Source of the DNA: Dichetophora obliterata
Lineage: Eukaryota; Arthropoda; Insecta; Diptera; Sciomyzidae
DNA length: 64,000 nt
Assembly: GCA_963920525.1 (NCBI GenBank)
Contig: OY986439.1
Coordinates: 33,239,819 to 33,303,818 of the forward strand
Direction of reading: 5' to 3'
The notes beneath the pieces were generated by a model that had not been told where the DNA came from, ran no database searches, and was given only the letters and a program-made list of their open reading frames with translations. Numbering within the stretch: position 1 is the first letter of the stretch; every line of letters begins with the position of its first letter. The position numbers and the translations under genes were made by a program. Shown here one piece after another: positions 1 to 11,760 of the stretch.

Positions 1-3000
1 AAATTATGTGGATACCAGATTCCAAAGGAATTTATCCAGATTTATTGGCAACCAGCGGTAAGCAATAGCTCTACAATTTATTTTTTTTATACCATTTCTG
101 TTTTTCTGCTTCACACAAAAAGGTGACTATCTCAGGGTATGGCGTGCAGGTGAACCAGACACACGCTTGGAATGTGTGCTTAACAACAATAAAAACAGTG
201 ACTTCTGTGCACCTTTGACGTCGTTCGATTGGAATGAAGTCGATCCAAATCTAGTTGGTACTTCATCAATAGACACCACATGTACTATTTGGGGTCTAGA
301 AACGGGACAAGTAATATATAGTTTAACCTCTTTTATTCAAAATTACAATTACTTTGATTCTAGCCTCATGGACGTGTCTATGTTGCTGGCCATGTGAAGA
401 CACAATTGATCGCACACGATAAAGAGGTTTACGATATTGCCTTCTCGCGTGCCGGTGGCGGTCGTGACATGTTCGCGTCTGTTGGAGCTGATGGTTCAGT
501 GCGTATGTTTGATTTACGACATCTCGAACACTCAACTATTATATATGAGGTATAATTGCATAAAATACTTAAATGCCATTGAGACTGATTATTTTTTTTT
601 GACAAGGATCCTGCGCATACAGCATTGCTAAGACTAGCATGGAATAAACAGGATCCAAATTACTTAGCCACAGTCGCGATGGATTCTTGTGAAGTTATTA
701 TTTTGGATGTTCGTGTTCCTTGTACACCTGTTGCAAGACTGAGCAATCATAGAGCGTGCGTTAACGGTATTGCGTGGGCGCCGCATAGGTAAGTTATTAT
801 CGGGTGTAAAACTAAGTTTTGAAGAATGGTAAGCGTTAAGAAATATGAGATGTCTCCACAGCAGTACTGTTCTACAAAAAGCGGCAGTAGTCGATGAAGA
901 AGCAATTGAAGTTAAACCATTTTCAGAACCAATTTTAATGGGTAGGGTTCGTTACGCATAATTTCAAAATCTTGAAAGAAAACAAATCTTGGAACCCAAA
1001 ATATTGAAAAACCTACGCATCCGCACTCGCAATTTGAATAATACATTCTTTACGTATATTTTTCAAGAGTTCTATATTGAAAATTTGACACTATTTCGAA
1101 GTGTCGAATTTTGAAAAAAATTTATATAGCGAAAAGTGTTAAATTTGTTCGAAGGATGTGTCAAAATTTTCGAAATATATCAAATTTTGAAAAATAAGTT
1201 TATTTATTGTAGAATTCCCCAGTAAATGTAGAATTTTAAAAAGTGTAAAATATAAAAAAATGTCTAATTTCGAAAATTGCCAAATTTTTCGAAAAAAGTT
1301 AAATTTTTTAACAGTGTCAAATTTCGAAAAGTGCCAAATTTGGAAAAAAAAAATTCAAATTTTGTTAAGTATGTGAAATTTGAAAATAGTGTTGAATAAT
1401 AATTTAGTTTTTTTAAATTTAAGGATCGATCAGTAGAATTTAAAGATCGAGTTAATGACATATATATATATATATGACAACGAAAGAATTATATCGTTTG
1501 ATGTGGTTGCGTTATTTCCGAGCATTCCGGTTGACTTCGAGATTAAAATTATTGAGAAGAAATGGGACTTGATTAAAATTCATATACACATAACAAAGGA
1601 CATATTTATGGACATCTTAAAATTATACATCAAGGACAACAGATATTTTAAATATGACGAAAAAGTGTACGGACAATTGAGAGGGATGCCAATGGGGTCA
1701 CCCTTATCGCCAATTATTGCTGACATATTTATGGAAGAACTTTTGGACACCTGCCTGGAACAACTAGACGAAAAACCAAGATTGATGACAAAATATGTAG
1801 ACAATTTATTTGGAATTATAAAAGCGGACAAAATTGATGCAACTTTAAATGTATTAAACGAATTCCATAGAAATATAAAATTCACAAATAGAGACACCTT
1901 GATTATAAATAGAGACAAGAAATTAAAACTTGACTGGTATCAAAAACCTTCATCTTCAGGACGTCTTATAAACTACACAATTTCATAAGAAAGTACTGAC
2001 GATCAGCGACAAAGAATTCCACAATGACAATATAAAGAAGATAATAAATATTCTTAACCCTCTATTACACACGAAGCCATATATGTCTTTTCATTTTGAA
2101 ATTCGAATTTCCAACGGATTTTGAAAGTTACGAAAAAGAACAGTTATTGAAATGCATTAGTAGGCGCTTGTTAATGTGTGGTGAATGTTGTTGCCTCTTT
2201 TTTTTACACAGCTGCTAAGTCTCAGTTTAGTTTATCAGTGCGTGTGTTTTTTATTTTTAATTCAGAAAAACAGAAAATTCAGAAGATAAAACATTGATTT
2301 TGCTAAGTTACGTGTAAGTTTACTTATATAATTTTTTTATAGAGTTTATAGCCTGCTGATTTATGTTTATGTGATTGTTTTTCAATTATACATGTAAAGC
2401 TCATGAAATAACGCATTCCTTCGAACAGCCATAAATGACTTCTAACGGAAACTGAACTACGTTTTTGAAAAAAATTTTGTTTGCTATCTAATTATTCCAT
2501 TTCAATCATAAATACAACAAAAAACAATTATTTTTTCTATCTGGATCATAAAGAGTGCAGTGCGTGCAGTAGAGGGTTAACAAAAATGGATTCCCCAAAA
2601 AAACGACCATGTATTTAATAAAAAAGCATAAGAAACAGCAACAGGTCATGCGCAGATGAACCACCAAAAATCTACAAATCTATGACATGTACCAGGACTA
2701 TCGTAAAGACTTATTGGATCTAATTGTTATGACAAAACCAAATATAAAATCGCCACACGTACTGATAATATTCATGGACAATTATACAGCAATACAAAGA
2801 GCAAAATGGACAAGAATGACAAATCAAATTTAATATATAAAATAACATGTAAAGGAAACAGCGTAGGAACATGCCACAAAGTATATGTGGGTACTACAAA
2901 AACTAAATTATGAGCAAGAATCTCTGCGCACAAATCAGAGTACAAATCACGAACCAAACCATTGGAGCAAAAAACAGCATTGGCGGCCCACTGTGCAACA

Positions 3001-6000
3001 CTTGAACACTGTCCAGACTTTGACAATGGACAAATTCTACAACAAGAGACAAATTAAGCGAGACGATACACGTTATAAATGCTACATATTATAAACATAT
3101 CACCAAAACAAAGAATACATTTCAAAACGGACACAGAGAGATGCGCTCAAAGTTACCGACACCTAATTACAAAACAAACAACAATATACAAATCAGTAGA
3201 CAACGAAACGGCGAAATCGAGGGTGCTGCAATTTATTTTAAGGCAATATCTGCTAATTTTGTCTCACGAATTAAACTCAAAATCAATAGTGTTAAATTTC
3301 GAAAAAAAAAATATAAGGAATAATTGTAATTTAGGGCCCACGCGCCAATTTTTTTATATATATTTTTATCACATGTATTTGAACCTCCTAAATCCAAATA
3401 TGCAACTAAAAATCAACCCGCTCACAATTAGTTTAGGAGATAAAAATCTTAGTGAAAACTTGAAAAATTACCATTTCAAGATTGTTTTTATGTTATAAAT
3501 ACAATTTGGGCTACGGGCGTGCGACGTGTAAGTTCCACTGGCGTGTAGAAATTGCTGGCGTGTGGAATACAATCTTTGGCTATGTTCACACGAAAATAAA
3601 AAGATTAAGCTTATCCCTTCTTTTCTTAGTTTTTACTCTATTTGACTAATTGATTCAGGTCTTGAGCGTCATCAAAATTTTGATTATGTTCGAAGTTAAT
3701 TTTTCGCTCTCGCTTAGTTAATTTAGCTGGGAAAAAAACAACAAATTTGGATTAATTCAATAATTTGATTCTCGTCTGAACACAGCCTTTTTTATTTGTT
3801 TTTCAGTACACGCCTGTCAAATTAGAAAATAAAAATTGTCCGGCTACAGCGTGTTTTGTTGAACTGGCCTTGCAACCTTCATATACGTAGTAACTCAAGT
3901 GTCATTTTGCGGCTGGTACAATTATATTTTTTGGTATAATCGACTCAAATCGACTCAAAAGAATTTAATTAAATTCATCATAACTTTATTTTAAAAGGAT
4001 GAAAAAAAATAAATAGCTTGAACAAAAACGTACTATTGTAAAATCCCAATATTGTCACTGCTAAGTATCAAATATTTTTTTTGTGCATACTTTCAGGCTG
4101 AAAATTTTTGAGAGCAGTGTGTCTTGTAAAATTACTTTACTGTCAAAAAATAATTACAATTTGAGAAGTACTGTGTGTTCACATAAGTTCACAATTGGAT
4201 TGAGATCAGGGCTACAGGATGGCAAATAAAAAACAGTAACTTAATTTTGGAAAACCACTGCTTGACCAGCCGAGCGGTTTTCTTCAGGTCATTGTCCTGC
4301 TGAAATATGCAAGTTGCGGGCATATTTTCATCCAAAAAAGGTAGCATCACATTGTCCAGAATTTCAATATATTGGAACCGGTTCATAAGACCCTCAATTT
4401 GTTGCAGTGGGTCGACACCACGCCATAACATAGCACCCCAAAGCATGATGCTTTCTCCTCCATGCTTCAGTGCAGCACGGGTGAACTTTGGGCCGAACTC
4501 CTTTGACCTTGGGCGGTGGACATATTTTTTTCATCGGGTGACACTATTTATTTTAGTTTTGTCAGAAAACAATACTCTCTTCCACTCTTTTGTTCCCCAA
4601 TGACGATACTTTTTAGCGAACTCCAGCCTCTTCTTACATTTGCGTCAATAACGGCTAAGTGTTGTCTACGTTTACAGTTGCGCGCTTTCAACACTTAAAA
4701 ACATAGAATTGGATCAATTTAAATGTCCAGCTCACTTGCTGGATTTTTTGTTATTTTTGCTTTGCTTGCAAATGCGATTATATGATCCTGATTTTCCATG
4801 AAAAAAAACGCAGCTAATACAAATTTTAGTACAATCATTCTTAGTACAACGAATTTTTCATAAAACATTGATAGCTAATAATGAGAAAAATATTATATGA
4901 AAATCAAAGTTTTTACTTTTAATGCCAATATCTCCGCTGTTTTTAATATATTTCATTAAAATTTTTTTGTTTTGTTAAAAAGTTAAATATATTTTTTAAT
5001 ATAAATCTTTGTTTAGATGTTAAAATGTCCATATCTTAAGGACGCATTGAGTCCCACCATAATTTTTATATTGTTGAAAAGGTAATTTTGCTTGCTTTAA
5101 GATTAAGTTAATATAAAAATTATTTTTAATCAAAGTTTTGTCCTTAATTTTTTAATTTTTAAAATATGTTTTTCGTACCCCTTCTTTAAATTCAATTAGC
5201 TCACCGCAAGAGATGGAACCACCAACAAAAATTTTCCAAAACTTTGTTGGATTAAAGTTCGTTCAATTATCTTTCTAACGGTAGCTTACAAATAAAATTC
5301 AACATGTTTTTCATTATTCCAGGATTTAAAAAACATTTAATCGAGAAGTGTGTGTTAAAATGTTTATATAAATGACTCTCGAGTAACACCGGGTATATCA
5401 CCGGTAGTTGCATAATAATAATTAAATTAAATAATTTACAGTTTTTTTAACGTTTAGAGTAAAACACATTCAGAGAAAAACATCGTTCACTAAGGTATCG
5501 CGACCATAATAGTTCACAACAGTTGTGATCGACACAACTAATTTTAATTTTAACTGCAACGGTAGTGCCGTTTAAGAGTCGTTTTTCTTGCCGTTCCTTT
5601 CAGTAAATTTGTTATCGCGTTTATATTAAGGCGAAAAGCACACAGCTTATGTCACAAGTTTTTACCCCCCTACCCCATATTATATGTACGCCACCCCCTG
5701 TCTTACAATGTTACAAAGTTATGGTTCCATCCTGTCCATGAGTTAATAAGTAAAAACTTAAAATATCAATCGTTTTTTCTCACTCGACAAATTTTAATCT
5801 TCTCAACGGTCTTAATCTTCTCAATTATTTCTCTATAGTCATTTAATTGAACTATTAGACGAAGAAAATTTGATGAAAATCGATTGGAAAATGGCGGAGA
5901 TATTTGCTTGCAAAGTCAAAACTGGAAATTTCAATTTTTTTTTTACATTCTGAGGCGATAACCTCGCCTTGAGGAAATGCGTTATAGGTACTGAGGAAAT

Positions 6001-6628
6001 CTATAGTTTTCAAGATATCACCAAAATTTCAAAACAGCGGGAATTTTTCAAAATTTACTATTTGTAAAAAGCTTCACCATCCTAATTCACTCATGTAACA
6101 TAAAAAAATGCTTATTGAAGGGCATCCGTAAGAGATTGCGAAAAATGTCTGGACTGTTTTTGTGCATCTTAGCAATGTCTAAAATTCCCTCTTATTTTCT
6201 CTTAAATTCTCTTTAAACCTCATATTTCAGGTCAAAAATCACCCCGTCAATCCCGACATCTCACAAATACTTACTGAAATAAATATATATATTGAAAAAA
6301 ATGCTTTTAAACTTAGTTCTTTGCCTGATGGCCTTTTTAAAATAACCTAAGGAATACACAAAAGCTAACATTTTTAATTTTATGTCATAAATTTGCATTA
6401 TTTCATACGCATTAACATCTACATTTCAGTTCCTGTCACATATGCACTGCCGGTGACGATCACCAAGCACTGATATGGGATATCCAGCAAATGCCACGTG
6501 CAATTGAGGATCCAATATTGGCGTATACTGCGGCCGAAGGTGAAGTCAATCAAATTCAATGGGGTGCAACGCAGCCTGATTGGATTGCAATATGCTACAA
6601 CAAAGCTTGCGAAATACTGCGTGTCTAG
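1..6628 (+). CDS. wap: DCAF7/WDR68 WD40 protein (wings apart), 5' end outside window
   Basis: Five coding exons are visible: 1-57, 123-310, 364-549, 607-788 and 6430-6628 (stop TAG 6626-6628). All junctions are GT-AG and the phases close, giving about 270 C-terminal residues. The protein reads almost colinearly with animal DCAF7: it starts IMWIPDSKG, includes the blocks [20 protein letters not shown] and [18 protein letters not shown], and ends [11 protein letters not shown]. The family is a small WD40 beta-propeller that acts as a Cullin-4/DDB1 substrate adaptor and as a scaffold for DYRK1A/Minibrain; in Drosophila it affects wing-vein and Hippo signalling (known for the family). The upstream exon(s) lie left of position 1. 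Introns 1-3 are 53-65 nt, but intron 4 is 5641 nt because of transposon insertions. Every conserved block of the C-terminal propeller is present, so the gene looks functional. Confidence 0.95.
862..961 (+). other. candidate cryptic or alternative exon in wap intron 4
   Basis: An acceptor (tctccacag, ending 861) lies 73 nt after the exon 4 donor, the usual length of a short fly intron. The following sequence is open in the phase left by exon 4 for about 33 codons (includes [12 protein letters not shown]) and stops at 959-961. A donor-like GTAGGG lies at 942. Use of the exon would replace the last WD repeats and truncate the propeller. An exon 862-941 would not restore frame into exon 5. It could be chance or a transposon remnant. 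Confidence 0.25.
1080..1390. repeat. degenerate tandem motif (agtgtcaaatttcgaaaa type)
   Basis: About twelve loosely spaced copies of a ~17-30 nt motif resembling gtgtcaaatttcgaaaa or its variants. Similar runs recur at 3285-3310, 23500-23720 and 24400-24600, so this is a dispersed low-complexity family and not a local expansion. The stretch has no coding signal. Confidence 0.5.
1455..3250 (+). mobile_element. Penelope-like retroelement remnant (RT plus GIY-YIG)
   Basis: 1470-1985 encodes a reverse transcriptase with typical Penelope/Poseidon blocks: [38 protein letters not shown] (catalytic YVDD altered to YVDN) and [15 protein letters not shown] sequence continues in another frame to 2057, is interrupted by the insertion 2058-2576, and resumes with NKNGFPKK. 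At 2830-3040 a GIY-YIG-type endonuclease follows: YKITCKG, then [13 protein letters not shown], an in-frame stop, then [10 protein letters not shown]. The 5' RT part is missing and there are several stops and frameshifts, so it is dead. It lies in wap intron 4 in the gene's sense orientation. Confidence 0.85.
2058..2576. mobile_element. piggyBac-type non-autonomous element inside the Penelope remnant
   Basis: A 519-bp insert flanked by TTAA on both sides (2054-2057 and 2577-2580). The ends are inverted: CCCTCTATTACACAC on the left, and the reverse complement of the right end reads CCCTCTACTGCACGC. Removing the insert and one TTAA joins the RT frame (..INILN to KNGFPKK), which fixes the boundaries. 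TTAA duplication with CCY ends is the signature of piggyBac. There is no transposase ORF. Confidence 0.85.
3578..3787. mobile_element. short TIR element (~210 bp)
   Basis: Ends GGCTATGTTCACACGAAAAT and, reverse-complemented on the right, GGCTGTGTTCAGACGAGAAT. Both are flanked by TTT. There is no ORF. The superfamily is uncertain; the GGC ends and 3-bp flank would fit PIF/Harbinger-type MITEs. Confidence 0.6.
4189..4700 (-). mobile_element. Tc1-like transposase C-terminal fragment
   Basis: On the minus strand the sequence reads [52 protein letters not shown], then a proline/asparagine-rich end. This matches the second and third parts of the Tc1 DDE domain (FQQDNDPKHTS region). Upstream the homology continues in broken frames ([15 protein letters not shown] sequence near 4560-4600). 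Stops and frame changes make it a pseudogene. Just downstream, 3850-3930 shares a ~50-bp stretch with 39580-39640. Confidence 0.8.
5408..5646 (-). mobile_element. family A TIR element, truncated copy
   Basis: Reverse-orientation copy of the ~0.63 kb family seen intact at 28879-29524. It carries the terminal part (ttaaggcgaaaagcacacagc, degenerate TIR), the CGTTTTTCTTGCCGTTCC segment and the AT-rich AATTAAATTAAATAATTTAC part, but lacks the distal half. Confidence 0.75.
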
Positions 6629-9600
6629 AAGAACATTTTTAACCAACAACAACGTCGGAATATTACAATATTTGAAACAAGAAAATGAAATACAATCTAC
6701 ATGTGCGTGGGAGTGTGTGTGTGTGTCTGTATATGTTTGTTTTTGTTGATTAATAAACTCGTAAAAGTTTGATTTTTTGTAATGCGCTTTAGTTTGTTTG
6801 TTATTGCTTAAGTTTTAAAAGAATTTAGATAAGTTGTTTTTTATATTAATAAACCAAGTAACTTAAAGAATATTTAAGTTTTAAGTTCTGTGTTCGGCTT
6901 TAAGTTAAGCCCTAACACACACACAAACTCACACACACTCGCACACACATGATTATACAAAATAATGTCCTACCTCGTTTTCCATCGTGGATGAGTAAGA
7001 AAAAAATAATATATATGATATGAAAAAAGGAACCATGATAAAATAATGCGAGTTTACAAAATAAAACAAAACAAAAATGTTGAAACCGATATCGAAATAA
7101 ATAACAAAACTAATGAAATATCAAAAACAACACTTTTAATTTTCGCTTATATTTTATAAATCGAATTAAAAACTTATAAAAATAGATTCATGTATTAATG
7201 AACGCTCTGTATTGATCTTATAAATAAATACATATAGGCATGTATATGTATGCATATATAAATAATGCGATTGAACTATATTGCAAAAGCATTAAATAAT
7301 CTCAAATCATTATTGTATATTTTTATTTACTTTACCAGATCTGAATGCAAGTAAAAACATATTAAGAAATAACTGAGGTGAAGAAAAATAAACCGAAATT
7401 ATAAAACCTTTAAAACAAAACACTAACAATGGTAAAAATGTATTTATTAAAAATGACACCAATAGAACTGAAAATACTGCAAAACTTACTAATGCAAAAA
7501 TAGCAACCGAAATATTTATATTCGCAAAATTTAGTTACGAAAGCAAAACAAAAATAATATTGATCAATAAATTATTAACAACTAAGTATCAACTGAAAAT
7601 AAACTAAAATCCTTATTATGAGAGAGATTACAAGATTGTTGCCAAAAAATATTTAACACTCAAACACACACACACAAACAAAGAAAAAAGATACGAATCT
7701 TTCAATAATTTATACTTAAAGAAAAAACATCCTGAATTTAATATTAAAAATGTTATCCAAAAAAATTATTTCGAAAGATTTTAGCAATAAAATCATAAAA
7801 TTTTACCACTAAAAAATAACCAACGAAAATTTAAATAGAGTTGAAATATAAATTGTATTTTTTTTACACTTCGCAAAAAAATTGTGCATAAGTTAATTCG
7901 CTCATCATCTTTTCGAAAAGAAACAGAAAATGTATAAAGCAAGGACTTTTTTTATGAATAAGTGTTCGATTAACAACCATTTCTCGAGCTCGAACATAAT
8001 CAGTGTGTCAGTTTCTTTGGACTTTGCTTTGAATTTATTTTGATTTGTTTTTCTCAGGCAAGGTTAAATAAGTGAGATTCTGTCTGTATGAGATTAAAGC
8101 AAGATAAGATTGCATATATTAAAACATTTGGAAGATAAAACTGCTGGTTTCAAGTTATTATTATCAGTAAGAATTCATTATATAATTGTTTATTTTACAA
8201 AAACTACAACAACAAGCAACATTTAAATCACGTCAACTTTTCTAACAAATCAATCATAATTTTATGTGTCCAACACCGTTTTTATTTGTGTGCTTAACAT
8301 TTTTAATTGAATTAATCCAAAAGCACTTTCCTAAATCTTATTAAGTCAGGAATTAGACTATAAATTATAAAAATTGGTGCTGATCTCTGTGGTTCTGTCC
8401 TATACAAAAATTGTCAACAATAAAATGTTGGTATACATTTTACAATTGGCTATATTAGAATACAGACAAATATTTTTGAATGTGTCTACAACCATGCTCA
8501 CCATCCAAATAAAACATGATTTAACCAAATATGTAACAAATCAAGAGCGTTTGATTGAGGTGATGATGCCAGCAAAGTTTAAATAATGAAGCATATTTTT
8601 GGGCTGTGAGATATTGTGACATCAAGACATTTTATTAAAAACAGTTGCTTAAAAGAAAATTTAAAAATCTTTAAATATTCCATTTTCCATAACTCAACAC
8701 CAACTTTATATAGTTTAGCCACAAAGAAATAGATAAGAACGGTCAAAATCCAACCCTTTGTAAAACTTTATTTAAAAATATTTTTCCGATAAACAGCAAA
8801 ATTTTTATAATTTTTTTAATAACATAAAATATATTTAAGGAAATTCTTTAAGTTTTTTAAGAAATATCGTAATAATTATTTTTTTAAATATACCAACACG
8901 TTTTGAAGTGAGTAAAAAAATCCGGAAAGAAATCATTTCTACAAAATAAGCATGTATTTTCTATGTAAGATCTGACAACGTTGTTTTGTGATTTTTTTTT
9001 CTAATTTTTTCGACTTAAACGCATTAGATGCTACTACTCTAAAAGCTTGTTTAGTCACAAATCTACAATCTATAATAATAATCAACTGAACGAAATGTTT
9101 GTTTTGTTTGAAATTTGAAAAATTATCAATTTTTTTGCATAAATAACAAGACACATTAACTTTATTCACTCATATTTTAACCTTGTTAGACAAAATAAGT
9201 ATAATAGTGATAGTCTGCTTATATTTTGTAGGATTGTGACTTATGAGAATTTTTTTAAAATATAAATTTGTATGCATTAAAATAAAAAGAAATGTAAAAT
9301 TAAAAAAGCTTCATACTAGCCATGCATTAAGCATCAAAGAAAAACAAAATCCTTTAATAAGCATACTTCACTTATCCAATTATCACTCAATATACCGCTC
9401 AAGTGTAGCATAAATAAAAACAAACAAAGAAAGAGCATACAGAGGACCTAGCCTAATCTTAAATATACATATTTACATATATAGAAATTCCTTGTAAAAT
9501 ATATCAAATTAAATTCACACATTGAATCTTAACATTTTCATAATCAACACACATTAAAATAACACTCAACACAAATCAGAAGAATACAAGAGTATATATA

Positions 9601-9640
9601 GTCTTAAAACACAATGCAATATAAGGAACGATTTATCCAT
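6629..9640. other. wap 3' UTR and AT-rich intergenic sequence
   Basis: After the wap stop there is a (GT)n run at 6714-6733 and an AATAAA signal near 6751, a likely polyadenylation site. The rest is very AT-rich (many poly-A/T runs, CA repeats near 6910-6950 and 7664-7676). ORFs here are short and show no recognisable domains. I see no gene. Confidence 0.6.
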
Positions 9641-10240
9641 TCCCTTTCCTACTCGTAAAACAAAATGTGTGCAGCCGTTGCATGTGTGTAAAAACATACC
9701 GCACATACCTCGGCTCACTTAGACCAATAAGGTCCATTGTGATGCCGCTACACACTTTGCCAGGTCGCCAAGCTGAGACAAGAACGACCCCAGATATTAG
9801 TTCCTTCTTCTCGCGAGCCCAGGATAGGAAGAACATAGAAGGTGTGAGATATTTTCTTCCCTGCAGCTTCTGCAAAAGTCATTAGCGATAACTCTCAGTC
9901 TAGAGGCATGTCTGCTTATTAAGTAGTGCCCTGTGGTAACAGTTATTAGCGTGGCTACCTCTATTCTTCCCAGCGAGAGAAAGGCTCGATCATTTTAGGT
10001 CTTGAGTCGGGAAGATAAGTCTTGTTTTGGTTTACATGTTGAGAATTCATCCCATCTTAAGATGGCTTTGGACGTGGTTGGTTGGTCTAGCAATCTCGTC
10101 TGCTTTTTCGTTTCCACGTATGCCCAGGTTGATGGGTACTTGCTCCATTGATTTGATCGCCGCTTGGCTATCCCGTGATGGAATTACCAGGTAGTATTAT
10201 TCGCTGAAAATCAGCTGGGGATGGTTAGGTTAAGGTGGTG
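9640..10240 (-). mobile_element. LINE 3' end: RNase H and zinc-knuckle tail, degraded
   Basis: Read on the minus strand, 10200-10070 gives SQAAIKSMEQVP...NLGIRGNEKADEIAR, the end of a LINE RNase H domain (GxxGNExAD motif). 9980-9780 gives HYLISRHASRLRV, NDFCRSCREENISHLLCSS, the CxxC..H..C motif that closes ORF2 of I/Loa-type non-LTR elements. Stops separate the blocks. It has the same strand and order as the RT pieces at 12.5-15.3 kb and may be the 3' end of the same element. Confidence 0.7.
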
Positions 10241-10378
10241 GCAGGTCTTCAGACAATATTATTGGTCCATTGTGATACCACAGAATGTTCTTAATGTGGC
10301 AGAAGCTGTAGAAATATGTGATGTTAAATCTGAAGCAAGTGTTATGCCTTGATCTTAGTCAAATCAAGTTACTAAGGG

Positions 10379-10513
10379 GCATGTCACACTTAGCGGACAC
10401 GGACAAATTTGTTGTTGTTTTCGCGGGTAATATAAAACACTGGAAATTGAGAGAGCTTCTTTTACCCGTGAAAACAACAACAAATTTGTCCGTGTCCGCT
10501 AAGTGTGACATGC
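10379..10513. repeat. near-perfect 52-bp inverted repeat with 31-nt loop
   Basis: The arms 10379-10430 and 10462-10513 pair over 52 bp with one mismatch (core ACACTTAGCGGACACGGACA). The unit would form a long hairpin in DNA or RNA. The flanks (ctaagg / cctaag) are also partly inverted. It could be a tiny foldback transposon or a hairpin-RNA locus. No ORF is meaningful here. Confidence 0.85.
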
Positions 10514-10590
10514 ACCTAAGCGTCTCTCTCCACAAACTTTTCCTACCAACACCAATTAGAATTTTTCGTCGTAAATTGATGTGCTTCAAA

Positions 10591-11657
10591 CAGTGCTGCC
10601 AACCCCAGCATCCCAGATAACCGTACAAAGGGGATTAAATTACCGTATTTTTAGTTTCAGTACCGTGCCCTTTTTTTTAATGGTACCTGAAATAATATAC
10701 TGTTAAATAACTACTACCATAACAATAAATTGATTGAATCCTTTGAAAAAAATTTGTTTTAAAGTTAGGTAAATAAAAAAATTGGAAGAGTGAATTTATA
10801 GTTCCAAAACTAAGTCTGCAACACCTTCACCCAGTGCAATCCGCTGGTTTGAGTCATCGATTTCGGAAGCCTTTTTTGATCTGCGTACAAAGACTATTTT
10901 GTCCTGATGCTTCTCTTTGCCAGCTTAAGTTTTCTCAAGTTGCATACTTTGTGCAATATTTGAGTCCGGAAAACATTTCTTGCTGCTCCTTTTATCAAAT
11001 CTACTGGGCAAATTGATACATTTTGCTGTACCAGAGATGCGCACGTTCGTATTTCTACTTATTTTACCTGTTATTCTAAAATAAATTTTTCTAGGTCTTG
11101 CTTTGAAGTCCTGAGTTGACCGTCAACAATAGACCTCCTTTCTTTTTACCTTCACCGTCACCTTTATTTTCATGGCCGAAGCTGGTTGCATGTATTTTTC
11201 AAAACACTCAGTTCTGCTGTAATACAATTTCTGGAATATTTTGCCATAAAATACTGAAGTTTTAGCAACTGTGCTTCCTCACTGTTTTTGCATCTGTCTT
11301 TTAATTTTCGTAACTTGCTTAGCACAGAAGACGATGATCTTTCTGAGTCATTTGTTGATGTGTCCAATTGAAGATTAAATAGGAAAACCCAAGCTTAATA
11401 ATGATTTTAAAACCAACTGATTGTTCAGTATCTATCTTTTCTTTTGCTCGATTTTATTTGTCAGAAAAAACCGTTAAGTGTGTGCTGCTTAGATATGTTT
11501 CAATGATACCAAGTAATCAAAAGGGAAAATTTTACTAAAATTAAAATTCCATTATAAAATTTAAAAATGCTTAATTACCGTGCGTTTAATAGAATGGTAC
11601 AAATCAGGATCGTACATCGTACAGAGGTGTAAATGACCGTACCAGTTGGCATCACTG
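10591..11657. mobile_element. hAT-like element remnant (~1.07 kb)
   Basis: Left end CAGTGCTGCCAAC and right end GTTGGCATCACTG form a ~13-bp TIR of hAT type (CAGTGnTGCCA). The flanking 8-mers gcttcaaa and gtttcaga agree at 6 of 8 positions, as expected of an aged 8-bp target duplication. Subterminal ACCGTA motifs occur near both ends. A minus-strand 65-residue ORF (11170-11367, Ser/Lys-rich) is unrecognised; it could be a transposase scrap. Confidence 0.65.
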
Positions 11658-11689
11658 GTTTCAGAGTTCCGTTGATTATAAATAAGGAA

Positions 11690-11760
11690 AAGGAAAGGTT
11701 ATAGCGTAGGACCATGGCTCGGCCAGGATTCGAACCCGGGACCCCTAAGCAACGAGTATA
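11690..11760 (-). repeat. tRNA-like B-box fragment
   Basis: The minus strand carries GGGTTCGAATCC (11726-11737), a pol III B box, next to CTAAGGGGTCCC-like sequence. No matching A box or cloverleaf was found, so it is most likely a SINE or tRNA scrap and not a tRNA gene. Confidence 0.35.

Noticed and set aside
323..631. ORFs overlapping wap exon 3 on both strands
   Set aside because: Shadow frames of the conserved WD40 coding sequence or intron read-through.
3079..3498. 139-residue ORF after the GIY-YIG domain
   Set aside because: Out-of-frame reading of the decayed Penelope 3' end.
8374..8586. 70-residue ORF downstream of wap
   Set aside because: No similarity recognised, AT-driven composition, no splice or promoter context.
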